Positions 42,955-53,232 of a DNA stretch of 64,000 nucleotides are shown one piece after another. Both the position numbers and the translations under genes were made by a program. The notes under the pieces are model-generated. The model saw only the letters and a list, made by a program, of their open reading frames with translations, searched no databases and had not been told where the DNA came from. The stretch's first letter is position 1. Each line of letters opens with the position of its first letter. Location: contig NZ_JADGMY010000031.1 of NCBI RefSeq assembly GCF_015234515.1, positions 1 through 64,000 on the forward strand, given 5' to 3'. Source of the DNA: Cellulomonas sp. (lineage in GTDB: Bacteria; Actinomycetota; Actinomycetes; Actinomycetales; Cellulomonadaceae).

Positions 42955-44397
42955 ATGGACACGCAGACTCCCGCCGGTGCTGATGCCGGCACGCCGGGCC
43001 CGACGCCCGGCGCGGGCCCCGGACCGTACCCGGGCACCACGCCCCCGCCCGCTCCCCACGCCTTCTGGGCCGGGGTGCGTCGCACGGGGCTGTACCGCTC
43101 CGACGAGCGCTGGGTCGGTGGCGTGGCCGGCGGCCTGGCCGAGCGCGTCGGCGTCGACCCGCTGCTCGTGCGGGGCCTCCTGGCCGTCACGTTCCTCGTG
43201 GGTGGGCTCGGCCTCGTGATCTACGGCGTCGCCTGGGCGCTGCTGCCCGACGCCCGGGACAACCGGATCCTGCTCGAGCGGCTGGGCGCCGGTGACGCGA
43301 ACGGCGCGCTGCTCGGCTCGCTCGCGTTCGTCGTCGTCGGCCTGGCCAGGGGCGACGGCTGGTGGTGGTTCTGGGACGGCGGGAGCGCCCTCGGCGGTGC
43401 GCTGTGGCTCGTCTGCATCATCGGTCTCGTCGCGCTCGTCGCGACCGCGGTGCAGCGTCGCGGCCGGTGGCAGCCGCCCGCGGGCTGGGCGCCTCCCGGT
43501 GGCGCGCACCACCCGACCGGTGCGGCGACGTCGGCAGCGGCGGCGTGGGCCGCGCAGGCACCCACTGCACCCCTGCCGACGAGCGCGCAGGCACCCACCA
43601 CACCTGGGGCTGCGGGTGCCCCCCAGCCGACGGCACCGCCGTACCCGCCGGCACCGCCGTACCCGCCGGCACCGCCGTACCCGCCCTTCGGCAGCGCGCC
43701 GGTGCCTCCGGTCCCCCCGGCACCGCCCCGCCCCCCGCGGCGCAGCGCCGACGGCGCGACCATCGGTGCGGTCGTCGGCCTCAGCGTCGTGGGCCTGGGG
43801 GTCCTGATGCTCGCCGAGCGCACGGGCGCCTACGACGGCCCGCTGGCGCTCACCGCCGGTGGCGTCGCGCTGCTCGTCGCCGGACTGGGCATCGTGACGC
43901 TGGGCCTGCGCGGCCGCAGCAGCGGCTTCGTCGGGTTCCTCGCGGTCGCGGGCGCCCTCGTGTGGGTGCCGATCGCGCTGGTGCACCAGACCGAGTGGTC
44001 GGACACCGTCGGCCGGGGCTGGGACGGGCAGCAGCGGGACGTCGTGGTCACGAGCCGCGACGTGGCGAGCAACGGGTTCGACCTCGCGGCGGGCAGCTCC
44101 CGCATCGACCTCACGGGCGTCCCGCTCGACGACGACGTCCTCACCGTGCCCATCGCGATCGGTGCCGGACAGCTCGTGGTGGTCGTGCCGCAGGAGGCGG
44201 CCGTCCAGGCGAACGTCACGAACGGGATCGGGTCCGTCCGGTTCGAGGTCGACGAGGACTTCCACGAGCAGAGCGGCGTGGGCCTGGACGACCTGGTGTA
44301 CCAGGACGACGACGCCGCCGCCGGTTCACCGAACCTCGTGCTCGACATCAGCTCGGGTGTCGGCGAGGTCCGCATCATCGAGGAGGTCGCACCGTGA
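42955..44397 (+). CDS. PspC-domain membrane protein with LiaF-like C-terminus
   Basis: This 480-residue protein has a Pro/Gly-rich N-terminus, a PspC domain (about 40-100, RSDERWVGGVAGGLAERVGV), further helices, a cytoplasmic Pro/Ala/Tyr-rich linker with three exact copies of an 18-base repeat encoding PPYPPA (43633-43686), more helices, and a C-terminal beta-rich region (SSRIDLTGVPLDDD, NGIGSVRFEVDE) resembling LiaF-type adhesion/sensor domains. This points to an envelope-stress sensor or effector. It diverges from the PspC kinase gene. Confidence 0.82.
   Translation: MDTQTPAGADAGTPGPTPGAGPGPYPGTTPPPAPHAFWAGVRRTGLYRSDERWVGGVAGGLAERVGVDPLLVRGLLAVTFLVGGLGLVIYGVAWALLPDARDNRILLERLGAGDANGALLGSLAFVVVGLARGDGWWWFWDGGSALGGALWLVCIIGLVALVATAVQRRGRWQPPAGWAPPGGAHHPTGAATSAAAAWAAQAPTAPLPTSAQAPTTPGAAGAPQPTAPPYPPAPPYPPAPPYPPFGSAPVPPVPPAPPRPPRRSADGATIGAVVGLSVVGLGVLMLAERTGAYDGPLALTAGGVALLVAGLGIVTLGLRGRSSGFVGFLAVAGALVWVPIALVHQTEWSDTVGRGWDGQQRDVVVTSRDVASNGFDLAAGSSRIDLTGVPLDDDVLTVPIAIGAGQLVVVVPQEAAVQANVTNGIGSVRFEVDEDFHEQSGVGLDDLVYQDDDAAAGSPNLVLDISSGVGEVRIIEEVAP
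43633..43686 (+). repeat. Three 18-bp tandem repeats within the PspC protein gene
   Basis: GCACCGCCGTACCCGCC[GC] is repeated three times in frame, encoding a Pro-Pro-Tyr-rich linker; only the last base of the third copy differs. Confidence 0.9.
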
Positions 44398-44696
44398 GCA
44401 CCGACGACAGCACCCTGCACGACCCCGTGCGGGACACCGCCCGGCTGGACGCCGCCGCACCCGACGACACCACGGCCCGCACCCCGGACGTCACCACGCG
44501 CCGCACCGGCGTGCGGGTGGGGACGGTCGTGTGGGGCCTCATCGTCGCCCTCGTGGGCCTGGGCGTCGTCCTCGTCGCCGCCGGGTACACGATCGACGTC
44601 CAGCTCGCCGCCATCGTGCTGCTCATCGCCGGTGGTGTCGGGCTCATCCTCGGCCCCCTGTTCCAGGGGGTGCGCCGCAGCCGCAGCGAGCAGTGA
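44394..44696 (+). CDS. Small two-helix membrane protein coupled to the PspC protein
   Basis: This 100-residue protein has a polar N-terminus of about 40 residues and two membrane helices, ending in a basic tail (RRSRSEQ). Its GTG overlaps the stop of the PspC gene (GTGA) and has GAGGAGG upstream, so it is almost certainly co-translated. It may be an accessory subunit of the PspC system. I recognise no domain. Confidence 0.78.
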   Translation: MSTDDSTLHDPVRDTARLDAAAPDDTTARTPDVTTRRTGVRVGTVVWGLIVALVGLGVVLVAAGYTIDVQLAAIVLLIAGGVGLILGPLFQGVRRSRSEQ

Positions 44697-44702
44697 GCCG
44701 CG

Positions 44703-44734
44703 GACCCCGCCGCCGCCGCGGCGGCGGCGGGGTC
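44703..44734 (+). terminator. GC-only hairpin after the PspC operon
   Basis: A stem of about 15 bp (44703-44717 with 44720-44734), built mostly of GCC/GGC repeats, begins six bases after the stop. Confidence 0.6.
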
Positions 44735-44742
44735 ACCGCACG

Positions 44743-44781
44743 ACGAAGGGCCGGCACCCGTGACGGGTGCCGGCCCTTCGT
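44743..44781. terminator. 18-bp terminator hairpin
   Basis: A perfect 18-bp stem (44743-44760 with 44764-44781) with loop TGA lies between convergent genes, so it can end both the PspC operon and the membrane protein gene on the minus strand. Confidence 0.88.
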
Positions 44782-44843
44782 GCCTACCGTGCGGTCCGCT
44801 CACCGGACCGCGCGTGGCGCGAGCCGCGAAGGCCGCGGCCTGC

Positions 44844-45317
44844 TCAGACGGACTGGGCGACGGGTGCGGCGCCGATCGGCGTCTCGAGCCGGACGGCGAT
44901 GCGGCGCAGGGCCTCACCGGTGACGATGAAGACGACGCCGAGGCCGAAGACGAGGAGCCCGACGCCGAAGGCGACGACCGAGGTGAACAGGGACGCGCGC
45001 AGGAACGAGCCGTTCATGACGGTCGCGCGGACCGGGTCCTCCTTGTCGAGCTCGGCGTACGTCTTGCCGTCCGACGCGGCGAGCGCGTGCTCGTTGATGA
45101 TGTCGGCCTGCGCCCACGCCTCCCACGGCGTGTCGACCAGCGCGCCGCCGAACGCCGCGGCGTCGTCGGAGACCGTGATCTCCTCGGCGCGCAGGTTGCT
45201 GGACACCGCGATCCAGGTGCCGGCGCCGGCGACGGCGAAGAGCATGCCGAAGACGAGGACGATGGTCGCCAGCACCTTGAGGTGGGCGGGCTTGGTCTGG
45301 ACTGCTGCGTTCGACAT
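44844..45317 (-). CDS. Small two-helix membrane protein, paralogue of the gene at 5709-6170
   Basis: This 157-residue protein has helices at about residues 13-35 and 105-130 around an extracytoplasmic segment with EEITVSDDAAAFGG, TPWEAWAQ, YAELDKEDP and GSFLRASL, matching its paralogue block by block. The most conserved residues are acidic and aromatic ones outside the membrane, so this loop is probably the functional part. The LigA label used for relatives in databases is not supported by any active-site residue I can see. GGGGAGA precedes the ATG. The function is unknown. Confidence 0.8.
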   Translation of the reverse strand: MSNAAVQTKPAHLKVLATIVLVFGMLFAVAGAGTWIAVSSNLRAEEITVSDDAAAFGGALVDTPWEAWAQADIINEHALAASDGKTYAELDKEDPVRATVMNGSFLRASLFTSVVAFGVGLLVFGLGVVFIVTGEALRRIAVRLETPIGAAPVAQSV

Positions 45318-45567
45318 CTCGATCTCCCCGATCGGTTAGGACTGACCCCCGCGTGACCGGAGGTCCGGTCCGGTGAACGACGTGCTCACATGAACAGCGT
45401 CGCCGCAGGTGAGGCGTTTCGGGTGGGACCCTGGTCCCGTGGGCGTGTCGCCCCACTCACCCGGACGAGTGAATCACGAGGTCGACCCCGGACCTAGGGC
45501 CTGTTGCAGTGTGCCCACCTGGCCCGACGCGGGCGCCGCACGAGACAGGGACGACCCTCGCACCCCG
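45318..45567. other. Intergenic region without a gene
   Basis: These 250 bases hold the promoter region of the membrane protein on the minus strand. They contain a short inverted repeat GGGACC-CT-GGTCCC (45425-45438). I see no coding potential, tRNA or riboswitch. Confidence 0.6.
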
Positions 45568-46713
45568 TCAGACCAGCGTGCGGGCCCTCGCGTACTGGGC
45601 CTCGGCGGCGTCGAGCACGTGCTCCCAGTCGAACGGCGGCGGGACGCTCGCCGCGCGCTCGCGCATCCCCGCCAGCAGGTGTCGGTCCCGAGCCAGCAGG
45701 ACGACCGCCTCGGTCATCTCCGCGTCGTCGGCGACGAGGAACCCGTCGAGGCCGTCGGTGACGAACTCCCCCACCCCCGTGCCGGCGTGCGCCAGCACGG
45801 CCAGCCCCGCGGTGCGCGCCTCGAGCGCCGCGATCCCGAAGGCCTCCAGCCGGGCGGGCGCGAGGAACACGTCGGCGTCGCGGTACGCCGCCCGCACCTC
45901 CTCGCGCGGGAGGCGCCCGCGGAGCTCGACGACGCGCTCCAGCCCGGCCGCCGCGACACGTGCCCGGACGGCGTCGCGCGCCGGGCCGTCACCGATCAGC
46001 GTGAGGTGCAACGCGTCCGGCGGCAGGCGCCGCGCTGCGGCCGTGACGACGTCGACCAGGGGCACGGCCCGCTTGCGGGGCGCCAGGCGCATGGTCGCGA
46101 CGAGGCGCAGCGGCGCAGCGGGCGCGTCGTCCCGCGGGACGGCCGGCGCGGTGCTCCCGGCCCGGGGCGCCCACGCCGCGACGTCGATGCCGTTGGGCAC
46201 CACGTCGACGCGTACGTCGAACAGCTCGCGCACCCGCAGCGCCGCCGCACCGCTGACGGCGCTGAGCGCCGCGGGCAGCCCACGCCACCGGGTGTGCCGC
46301 ACGAGCGGCCGTCCCAGGCGCACCGTGCCGTCGAGCATGCAGTGCCACGTGATGGCCGTCGGCACGTGCAGCGCCGTCGCGACCCGGACGCCGTCGAACG
46401 CGAACGGTGACAGGACGCCGGCGTGGACGTGCACGGCGTCGGGCCCCACGTCGCGCAGCGCGGACCGGATCAGGCTCGGGCCGGCCACGGGGTTGACGGG
46501 CAGATCGAACGGCAGGCGGGCGCCGAGCCGGTGCACGTGCACGCCGTCCTCGACGTCCACGACGCCGCCGCGCTCGCCACCCTCACCGAGGGTGGCGGTG
46601 AGCACGTGCACCTCGTGGCCCGCACGCGCCTGGTGCCGGGCGAGGTCCCCCACCTGCGTCTCGATGCCCCCGGTCCGGGGCGCGAAGCAGTCGGAGACGT
46701 GGACGATCCGCAC
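45568..46713 (-). CDS. GT4-family glycosyltransferase
   Basis: This 381-residue GT-B fold glycosyltransferase has the N-terminal acceptor domain start VRIVHVSDCFAPRTGGIE and C-terminal donor-binding motifs, including the E-x7-E element in LEAFGIAALEA. It would transfer a sugar from an activated donor to a lipid or cell-surface acceptor; donor and acceptor are unknown. The GTG at 46713 lies 17 bases after the DUF3817 gene stop, so the two may be co-transcribed. The ribosome-binding site is weak. Confidence 0.88.
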   Translation of the reverse strand: MRIVHVSDCFAPRTGGIETQVGDLARHQARAGHEVHVLTATLGEGGERGGVVDVEDGVHVHRLGARLPFDLPVNPVAGPSLIRSALRDVGPDAVHVHAGVLSPFAFDGVRVATALHVPTAITWHCMLDGTVRLGRPLVRHTRWRGLPAALSAVSGAAALRVRELFDVRVDVVPNGIDVAAWAPRAGSTAPAVPRDDAPAAPLRLVATMRLAPRKRAVPLVDVVTAAARRLPPDALHLTLIGDGPARDAVRARVAAAGLERVVELRGRLPREEVRAAYRDADVFLAPARLEAFGIAALEARTAGLAVLAHAGTGVGEFVTDGLDGFLVADDAEMTEAVVLLARDRHLLAGMRERAASVPPPFDWEHVLDAAEAQYARARTLV

Positions 46714-46730
46714 GCGTCGGCCGTCCGGCG

Positions 46731-47150
46731 TCAGGCCTGCGGCCCGGCGGCCGCGTCGATGCGGGCGTCCGCGTCCGCGTGCACGCGCCGTTCCAGGACG
46801 AACGACATGACCGGCACCACGCCCGCCGCGGCCATCGCCGTGAGCCGCCCGAGCCGCCAGCGCAGGGTCGACCACAGGTCGAACACGGTGACGAGGTACA
46901 CGACGTACACCCAGCCGTGCACCATCGCGATGATCCGCGCCGCCTCGTGCCGCGGGTCGCCCTCGACGTTGAAGCCGGGGAGCTGCAGCACGTACTTGAA
47001 GAGCATCTCGACGCACAGGATCAGCAGCATCACGCCCGTGATCCACGCCATCACGCGGTAGCGCCTCAGCGACCCCCGGGCCTTGCGCCCCCAGGCGGTC
47101 GCGTCGGGAGTCCCGACCTCGGTCGGGGTGCTGGTCGGTTCCGTGGTCAC
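46731..47150 (-). CDS. DUF3817 membrane protein
   Basis: This 139-residue protein has three membrane helices (around 32-55, 75-97, 100-122) with the conserved HGWVYVVYLVTVFDLW segment of DUF3817. Members commonly lie next to guaA in actinobacteria, as here (47 bases downstream of guaA). The function is unknown. The GTG at 47150 is preceded by AGAGGA. Confidence 0.82.
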   Translation of the reverse strand: MTTEPTSTPTEVGTPDATAWGRKARGSLRRYRVMAWITGVMLLILCVEMLFKYVLQLPGFNVEGDPRHEAARIIAMVHGWVYVVYLVTVFDLWSTLRWRLGRLTAMAAAGVVPVMSFVLERRVHADADARIDAAAGPQA

Positions 47151-47190
47151 GCTGGTCCTCTCGTCGTCGCTCGTCGCACCCCCGCGGGCA

Positions 47191-48798
<1,608 letters not shown>

Positions 48799-48804
48799 GC
48801 GTCC

Positions 48805-48810
48805 AGCCTA
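48805..48810 (-). promoter_or_regulatory. -10 element for a probable leaderless guaA transcript
   Basis: TAGGCT on the minus strand ends six bases before the guaA GTG. Confidence 0.5.
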
Positions 48811-49031
48811 GTCCGCGTCCGGGGCGCCGACGGCCCTCCTGCCTGCGTCAGCGGCGCCCGGCGAGGACCGTCGTGGCGCTCGCGCGAGAGGTGCGACGCC
48901 CTGGGCCCCCGCGGGCCTCGGCCTGGGTTCGGGGGCCCATCGCGCACGTCGGGCGCGCACTAGCGTCGGCGCGACCCACGGTTCGCCGTGGCAGCCGGGC
49001 GACCGGCACGACGTGACGAAGGGTGTCCTCG

Positions 49032-49454
49032 ATGCGACCTGCAGTCATCGCCCAGGTGGCGGCGACGAGCGCTCTCGGCGCGCTGCTGAGCTCCTTCGCC
49101 GCCCTCTACGTCTCGCTGCAGAGCTTCGACGTCACGGCCGGGATCATCCTGCGGGCCTTGCTCGTGACCGTGGTCCTGCTGGTCGCCGGCTGGTTCGCCG
49201 TGCGGGCGCGCGTGCTGTCCACCACACGGACCGGCCTGCGCCTCGGCGCACTGCTGGGACTCGTGCTCGGTTACGCGCTGAGCCCCACGACCTGGGCCGG
49301 GCGCACCTACGCGGCGCAGCTGGTCGCGGAGCCCGGCGCCGTCACCATCGTCCTCGACCTCGCCCTGTGGCTCCTCGTCGGTGGCGTGGCCGTGCTGGTC
49401 GCCAGCGCCCCGGCGAGTGCGGGCGAGCCGGCGACGTACCGCACGCACCGATGA
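49032..49454 (+). CDS. Hypothetical four-helix membrane protein
   Basis: This 140-residue protein has four membrane helices and short polar loops. No domain is recognised. It stands alone on the plus strand between guaA and the pilus locus. GAAGGG lies nine bases before the ATG; GTG 49023 is an alternative start. The function is unknown. Confidence 0.65.
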   Translation: MRPAVIAQVAATSALGALLSSFAALYVSLQSFDVTAGIILRALLVTVVLLVAGWFAVRARVLSTTRTGLRLGALLGLVLGYALSPTTWAGRTYAAQLVAEPGAVTIVLDLALWLLVGGVAVLVASAPASAGEPATYRTHR

Positions 49455-49488
49455 GGGGGCGACGCCGCGCCAGTGGGGAACCGACGCC

Positions 49489-50025
49489 TCAGTCGACGAC
49501 GACGGCCAGGGTCTCCTCGATCCCGGCGACGAGGTCGGGGTCGAGGTCCGGCCCGGTGAGCTGCAGGGCGACGGCGTGGTGCTGGCGATCCGCCGAGGCC
49601 GTCCACAGCACGCCGTCGTAGACCGTGCCGTCCTCCGGCTCGTAGGTGAACTCGGTGCGCGTGAGCTCACGCTCGCTACGCCCCAGCTCGTCCTCGTCGA
49701 CGTACCGGACGACCGCGAAGCCGGGCATCTCGCCGATCTGTGCGGTCGCCATCAGCGCGGACCGCGCCATGGCCGCGTCGTAGAACCCGACCTCGGGCGC
49801 GGCGGCGAGCTGGATCCGTGCGTCGTCGCCCTCGACGTCCTGCCACGAGCGGGTCCACCGCTCGTTGAGCTCACCGGTGTCGACCCACGTGTCGGGGACC
49901 GCGAACCGCATGCTCTCCTCCGAGGCCGCTACCCAGCCCTCGGGCAGCGGGTCGCTCGAGCACCCACCGGCGAGCGCGAGCGCGAGCGCGACGGACACCA
50001 ACCGGGCTGAACGGGACGACGACAT
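49489..50025 (-). CDS. Lipoprotein of the first large-pilin module
   Basis: This 178-residue lipoprotein has a signal peptide and lipobox LAGGC, then a single extracytoplasmic domain with FAVPDTWVD near its start and an alternating-strand pattern ending GIEETLAVVVD. The layout resembles that of the lipoprotein at 52521-53150, which follows the other large pilin-like protein. It lies 25 bases after the four-helix protein gene and so ends the module. The function is unknown; binding or anchoring of the large surface protein is possible. Confidence 0.75.
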   Translation of the reverse strand: MSSSRSARLVSVALALALAGGCSSDPLPEGWVAASEESMRFAVPDTWVDTGELNERWTRSWQDVEGDDARIQLAAAPEVGFYDAAMARSALMATAQIGEMPGFAVVRYVDEDELGRSERELTRTEFTYEPEDGTVYDGVLWTASADRQHHAVALQLTGPDLDPDLVAGIEETLAVVVD

Positions 50026-50050
50026 GAGTGGACTCCGAGCTCGTGGTGGA

Positions 50051-50518
50051 TCAGGAGGCGTAGCCGGACGCGTGGTGCGGTCGAGGAGCACGTGGCCTGC
50101 TCCGGCGCAGCGCCAGGAGCGCCCCGACGAGTGCCGCCACGAGGACCGCGACCAGGACCTGGGTGGCGACGGTGACGGCGACGGACCCGCCCTCCACCCG
50201 ACCACCCAGCACGAACCAGCTGATGACGCCGGAGGCGACCGGCACCAGTGCGCCCGCCGCGATCCAGTGCCACCACACGGTCCTCGCACGCAGCAGCACC
50301 AGGACACCACCGGCACCGGCGCCGCACAGGACCGCCCCGGCCAGCCAGGGCAGCCAGACCCACGACAGGAGCGCCTCGACCCCGCCGGCACGGTACGTGA
50401 CCCGCAGCAGTGCGCCGGCGCCGTACTCGCCCACGAGGTAGCCCACGAGCCCACCGGCCCAGGCCAGCAGGAGGTCCGACCACCCGAGCTGCGGTGGCAG
50501 CGGACGCGCGCCGCTCAC
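50051..50518 (-). CDS. Four-helix membrane protein coupled to the large pilin-like protein
   Basis: This 155-residue protein has four membrane helices and a basic C-terminal tail (RRSRPRAPRPHHASG). The GTG at 50518 overlaps the stop of the upstream 471-residue protein (GTGA), so they are co-translated. The N-terminal 135 residues of the second large protein (53233-55035) form a similar four-helix unit, as if this gene had been fused there. I recognise no known family. Confidence 0.72.
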   Translation of the reverse strand: MSGARPLPPQLGWSDLLLAWAGGLVGYLVGEYGAGALLRVTYRAGGVEALLSWVWLPWLAGAVLCGAGAGGVLVLLRARTVWWHWIAAGALVPVASGVISWFVLGGRVEGGSVAVTVATQVLVAVLVAALVGALLALRRSRPRAPRPHHASGYAS

Positions 50519-51930
50519 GCCACGCACTCCGTGTCGGGGAGCATCGTCCGGACACCGTCCTTGCCCGGCGCCCCGAGGAAGTCCGAGACGACCGCGTCGG
50601 CGGTCGCCTCCTCACCGCTGATGCTGAAACCGAACTCCCAGCCCTTCTTCACGGTCGCCTCGAACTCCCACTTGTCGCGCACGTTCTCGTAGGTGGTGAC
50701 GCTGGTCGTCGCCTTCTCGTACAGGTGCTGGAGGAACGGGTCGTCCGACGGGCGGTCGGGCACCATCGCCTCGAACGGGAGCGCCAGGGCCACACCGTAG
50801 TCGTTCCGGTCCGCGAGCCACCGGTCGACCAGGGCGCGGTTCTCGTCGTCCACCTCGAGGCGGGTCGACGTCACGGTCGAGTCCGAGTAGTCGTCCGAGG
50901 CGCCACCTCCCGCAGCGAACGAGTTGTTGCCCACCCGCCAGCCGAGGCCCCCCTCCCGCACCGAGTTGAAGACCAGGGCGGTGGCCTGACCGCTCTTGTC
51001 GCGCGTCACCGTGAACGCCCCCTGCGTCATGCCGTGCGCCTCGCCCGAGACCGCGACCATCGAACCGTCGACCGACCCCTGTGCCGTCAGCTCGTAGGTG
51101 TAGCTCTCCTCCCCCGTCACGTAGTCGCGCTCCACCACGACCGCGGTCCCCGCCGACGCCTGGAGCCCGACGCCGATGTTCGGGTCGAAGAGCTGGGGGT
51201 CACCCTTGTCGTCCTTCAGGCCGGTGTCGTGCTTGAGCCCCAGCCCTGCCGTGACGCCGGCTTCGAGCTCGATCCTCGAGAACGCGGTCTGCGGGTCCTT
51301 CGGCGGGTCCGCGATGCCCATCGCCTTGGCTGCGAGGTAGCCGTTCTCGGTGTGGCGGATCGAGTACTGCTGCGCGACGTAGTAGTCGAGGTCGTCCTTC
51401 ATCTGCTCCCACTGCTCGAAGGACTCGAACTCCCACGTGTCACCGTACGAGAACGTCAGGTCAGCGCCCAGGTCGACGTCGAGGCCGGCCTTCTGGCCGT
51501 CGCCCAGCTTGTCCACGTCGAACGTCTTCGAGGTGATCCCCCCGGACACGCCGATGCCCGCGCCGTCGGTCACGGTGGCCCGCACCGGACCGTCCGCGAA
51601 CTGCTGGACGACGAAGCCCGCGTCCTGCCCGAAGGTGAAGAACATGACCTTGACCTCGCTGGAGAACTTCTCGCTCTCCTCGTGCAGCATGCAGGCGGGA
51701 GGCCGGAAGTCGTCGTCCGTCGGCCCGTCGGTGACGGGCGGGGCCGTGCTGCCGCAGTCGGCGGCGTCACCACGAGCGACCGCGGTCAGCAGGCAGAACG
51801 CCTGCGAGATCCGCTCCGGGTACAGGGCGATCCCGGCGATCATCGCCGCGACGAGGATGCCCGCGACGACGACGACGCCGTAGGCCTCCAGGGTTGCGGC
51901 ACCGCGGTCCCGCACGTCCTGCCCGTCCAC
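50515..51930 (-). CDS. Large exported protein with Tad-type prepilin motif (471 aa)
   Basis: The N-terminus DRG|AATLEAYGVVVVAG carries the class III prepilin pattern, with Gly10 before the cut and Glu15 at +5, followed by one hydrophobic helix (18-38). A predicted beta-rich exterior of about 430 residues follows. Cysteines occur only at about 46 (AFCLLT), 59 (DCGST), 80 (PAC) and 469 (C-terminal TECVA). The 600-residue protein at 53233-55035 has the same four in the same order. Normal Flp pilins are about 60-75 residues. The GTG start follows GAGGGAG at six bases. The function is unknown; a surface adhesin or tip protein of the Tad apparatus is inferred. Confidence 0.75.
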   Translation of the reverse strand: MDGQDVRDRGAATLEAYGVVVVAGILVAAMIAGIALYPERISQAFCLLTAVARGDAADCGSTAPPVTDGPTDDDFRPPACMLHEESEKFSSEVKVMFFTFGQDAGFVVQQFADGPVRATVTDGAGIGVSGGITSKTFDVDKLGDGQKAGLDVDLGADLTFSYGDTWEFESFEQWEQMKDDLDYYVAQQYSIRHTENGYLAAKAMGIADPPKDPQTAFSRIELEAGVTAGLGLKHDTGLKDDKGDPQLFDPNIGVGLQASAGTAVVVERDYVTGEESYTYELTAQGSVDGSMVAVSGEAHGMTQGAFTVTRDKSGQATALVFNSVREGGLGWRVGNNSFAAGGGASDDYSDSTVTSTRLEVDDENRALVDRWLADRNDYGVALALPFEAMVPDRPSDDPFLQHLYEKATTSVTTYENVRDKWEFEATVKKGWEFGFSISGEEATADAVVSDFLGAPGKDGVRTMLPDTECVA

Positions 51931-52048
51931 TGGCGCTCCCTCGTCCGGCCGTCCGACCGCGTCACTCTAGGGACGGGGCTGTCCGCGCCCCCAGGGTCCA
52001 GGGGCTCAACCCGGGCCGTGAGGCCGGGCCCCCGTGCCCGCCGGGGCG

Positions 52049-52486
52049 TCAGCGCGCGAACGCGACCGCGACGGCCCCGATGCCGAGCGCGAAGGCGCAC
52101 AGGAGTCCACCGAGCACCGTCAGCAACCCGCCCCCGAGCCCTGACGCGCTCCGCGCGCCCGGCAGCCGGACGTCGTCCGGACGCCGCGGATCCACCCATA
52201 CGGTGATGCGCTCGCCGGGGTGCCGCGCGGCACCGTGCACGCCGGGCGACGGCGCGCCCTCGACGCGCGTCGCCCGGGCCCACCCGCCGCCGGGAAGCGG
52301 GTAGTCGAACGTGATCCGTGCCGGGTCGGTGAAGCTCGAGCGCTCGACGACGACCGCCTCGACCGCCACCCGCTCACCGCGGTCCGACGCGCGGCGCGAC
52401 ATGGCCAGGCCGCCCAGCAGGAGCGCGACGCCGATGCCGAGGAAGAGCAGGACGGGGATCGCGGCGAGGAGCAGCCCCATGCTCAT
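52049..52486 (-). CDS. DUF3592-like membrane protein
   Basis: This 145-residue protein has membrane helices at both ends and a central domain with VVERSSFTDPARITFDYPLP and GERITVWVDPRRPDDVRL, the pattern of DUF3592 proteins. It lies 34 bases after the lipoprotein gene on the same strand, inside the pilus region. The start is uncertain (ATG 52486 or 52480). The function is unknown. Confidence 0.65.
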   Translation of the reverse strand: MSMGLLLAAIPVLLFLGIGVALLLGGLAMSRRASDRGERVAVEAVVVERSSFTDPARITFDYPLPGGGWARATRVEGAPSPGVHGAARHPGERITVWVDPRRPDDVRLPGARSASGLGGGLLTVLGGLLCAFALGIGAVAVAFAR

Positions 52487-52520
52487 CGAGAGGCACCGGC
52501 CACGGTCCGCGGACCGGCCG

Positions 52521-53150
52521 TCATCCCAGCTCCAACGAGCGGAGCGTGCCCTCGACCTCGGAGCCCTCGAGCTGGCCACGCGGCGCCAGCGCGAGCACGG
52601 TCACGGTGGTGCCGTCGTCGTCCTGGACGGTCAGACGCGTCGCCGACACGGGCAGCGTGTCGCCGGTCGTGAGCGCGACGTCCTCCTCCCACGTCGCGAC
52701 CACCGACTCCGCGGACCCCGGCCACTGCACGATCGAGCGCACGTACTGCGAGATGGAGCCGTCCACCTTGGCGGCGTTCTCGCTCGTCCAGGACTGCTCG
52801 AACACGCCGACGTCGTCGGGGCCCCACGTCACCTGCACCGCCGGCAGGCCCGACTCGTCGGCGTCGGGCATCCGGATGTTGACCTGCTGCGCACCGCTCT
52901 CGGTCGAGCTGACGTCCTCGACCTGGGCGTCGGCCGGCGCCACGAGCGATCCCGCGCCGTCGAGCTCGACCGTCTCACCGTCGCCCCGCTGCGGCGTCAG
53001 CGTCGACGCGGGTCCCGTCGGGACGTGCGGGCCGACCGGCGTCTCCGCGGGCGCGTCGCCCTCACCGGCGCCGGTGCACGCTGCCAGCAGCGCCGAGCTG
53101 ATCGTCAGCAGGACGACCGTCCGCCGCAGACGGTGCGGGTGCTTGGTCAC
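52521..53150 (-). CDS. Lipoprotein of the second large-pilin module
   Basis: This 209-residue lipoprotein has lipobox LLAAC, a Thr/Pro/Gly-rich spacer and an extracytoplasmic domain with VAPADAQVEDVSS and a C-terminal EGTLRSLELG. The order of strands and the PG and TL landmarks resemble the lipoprotein at 49489-50025. It follows the 600-residue pilin-like protein by 82 bases. The GTG at 53150 has GAGAGG eight bases upstream. The function is unknown. Confidence 0.75.
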   Translation of the reverse strand: MTKHPHRLRRTVVLLTISSALLAACTGAGEGDAPAETPVGPHVPTGPASTLTPQRGDGETVELDGAGSLVAPADAQVEDVSSTESGAQQVNIRMPDADESGLPAVQVTWGPDDVGVFEQSWTSENAAKVDGSISQYVRSIVQWPGSAESVVATWEEDVALTTGDTLPVSATRLTVQDDDGTTVTVLALAPRGQLEGSEVEGTLRSLELG

Positions 53151-53232
53151 GTGTCGAGCCTCTCGGTCGGTCGTCGCGCCTCGTGCGCGCCGGTCATGAT
53201 CCCAGGTCGGGGCAGGGTGCGGAACCGCGGTG

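Noticed and set aside
45425..45438. GGGACC-CT-GGTCCC as an operator or terminator
   Set aside because: It is a short GC palindrome of a kind expected by chance in this composition and is not linked to a clear promoter.
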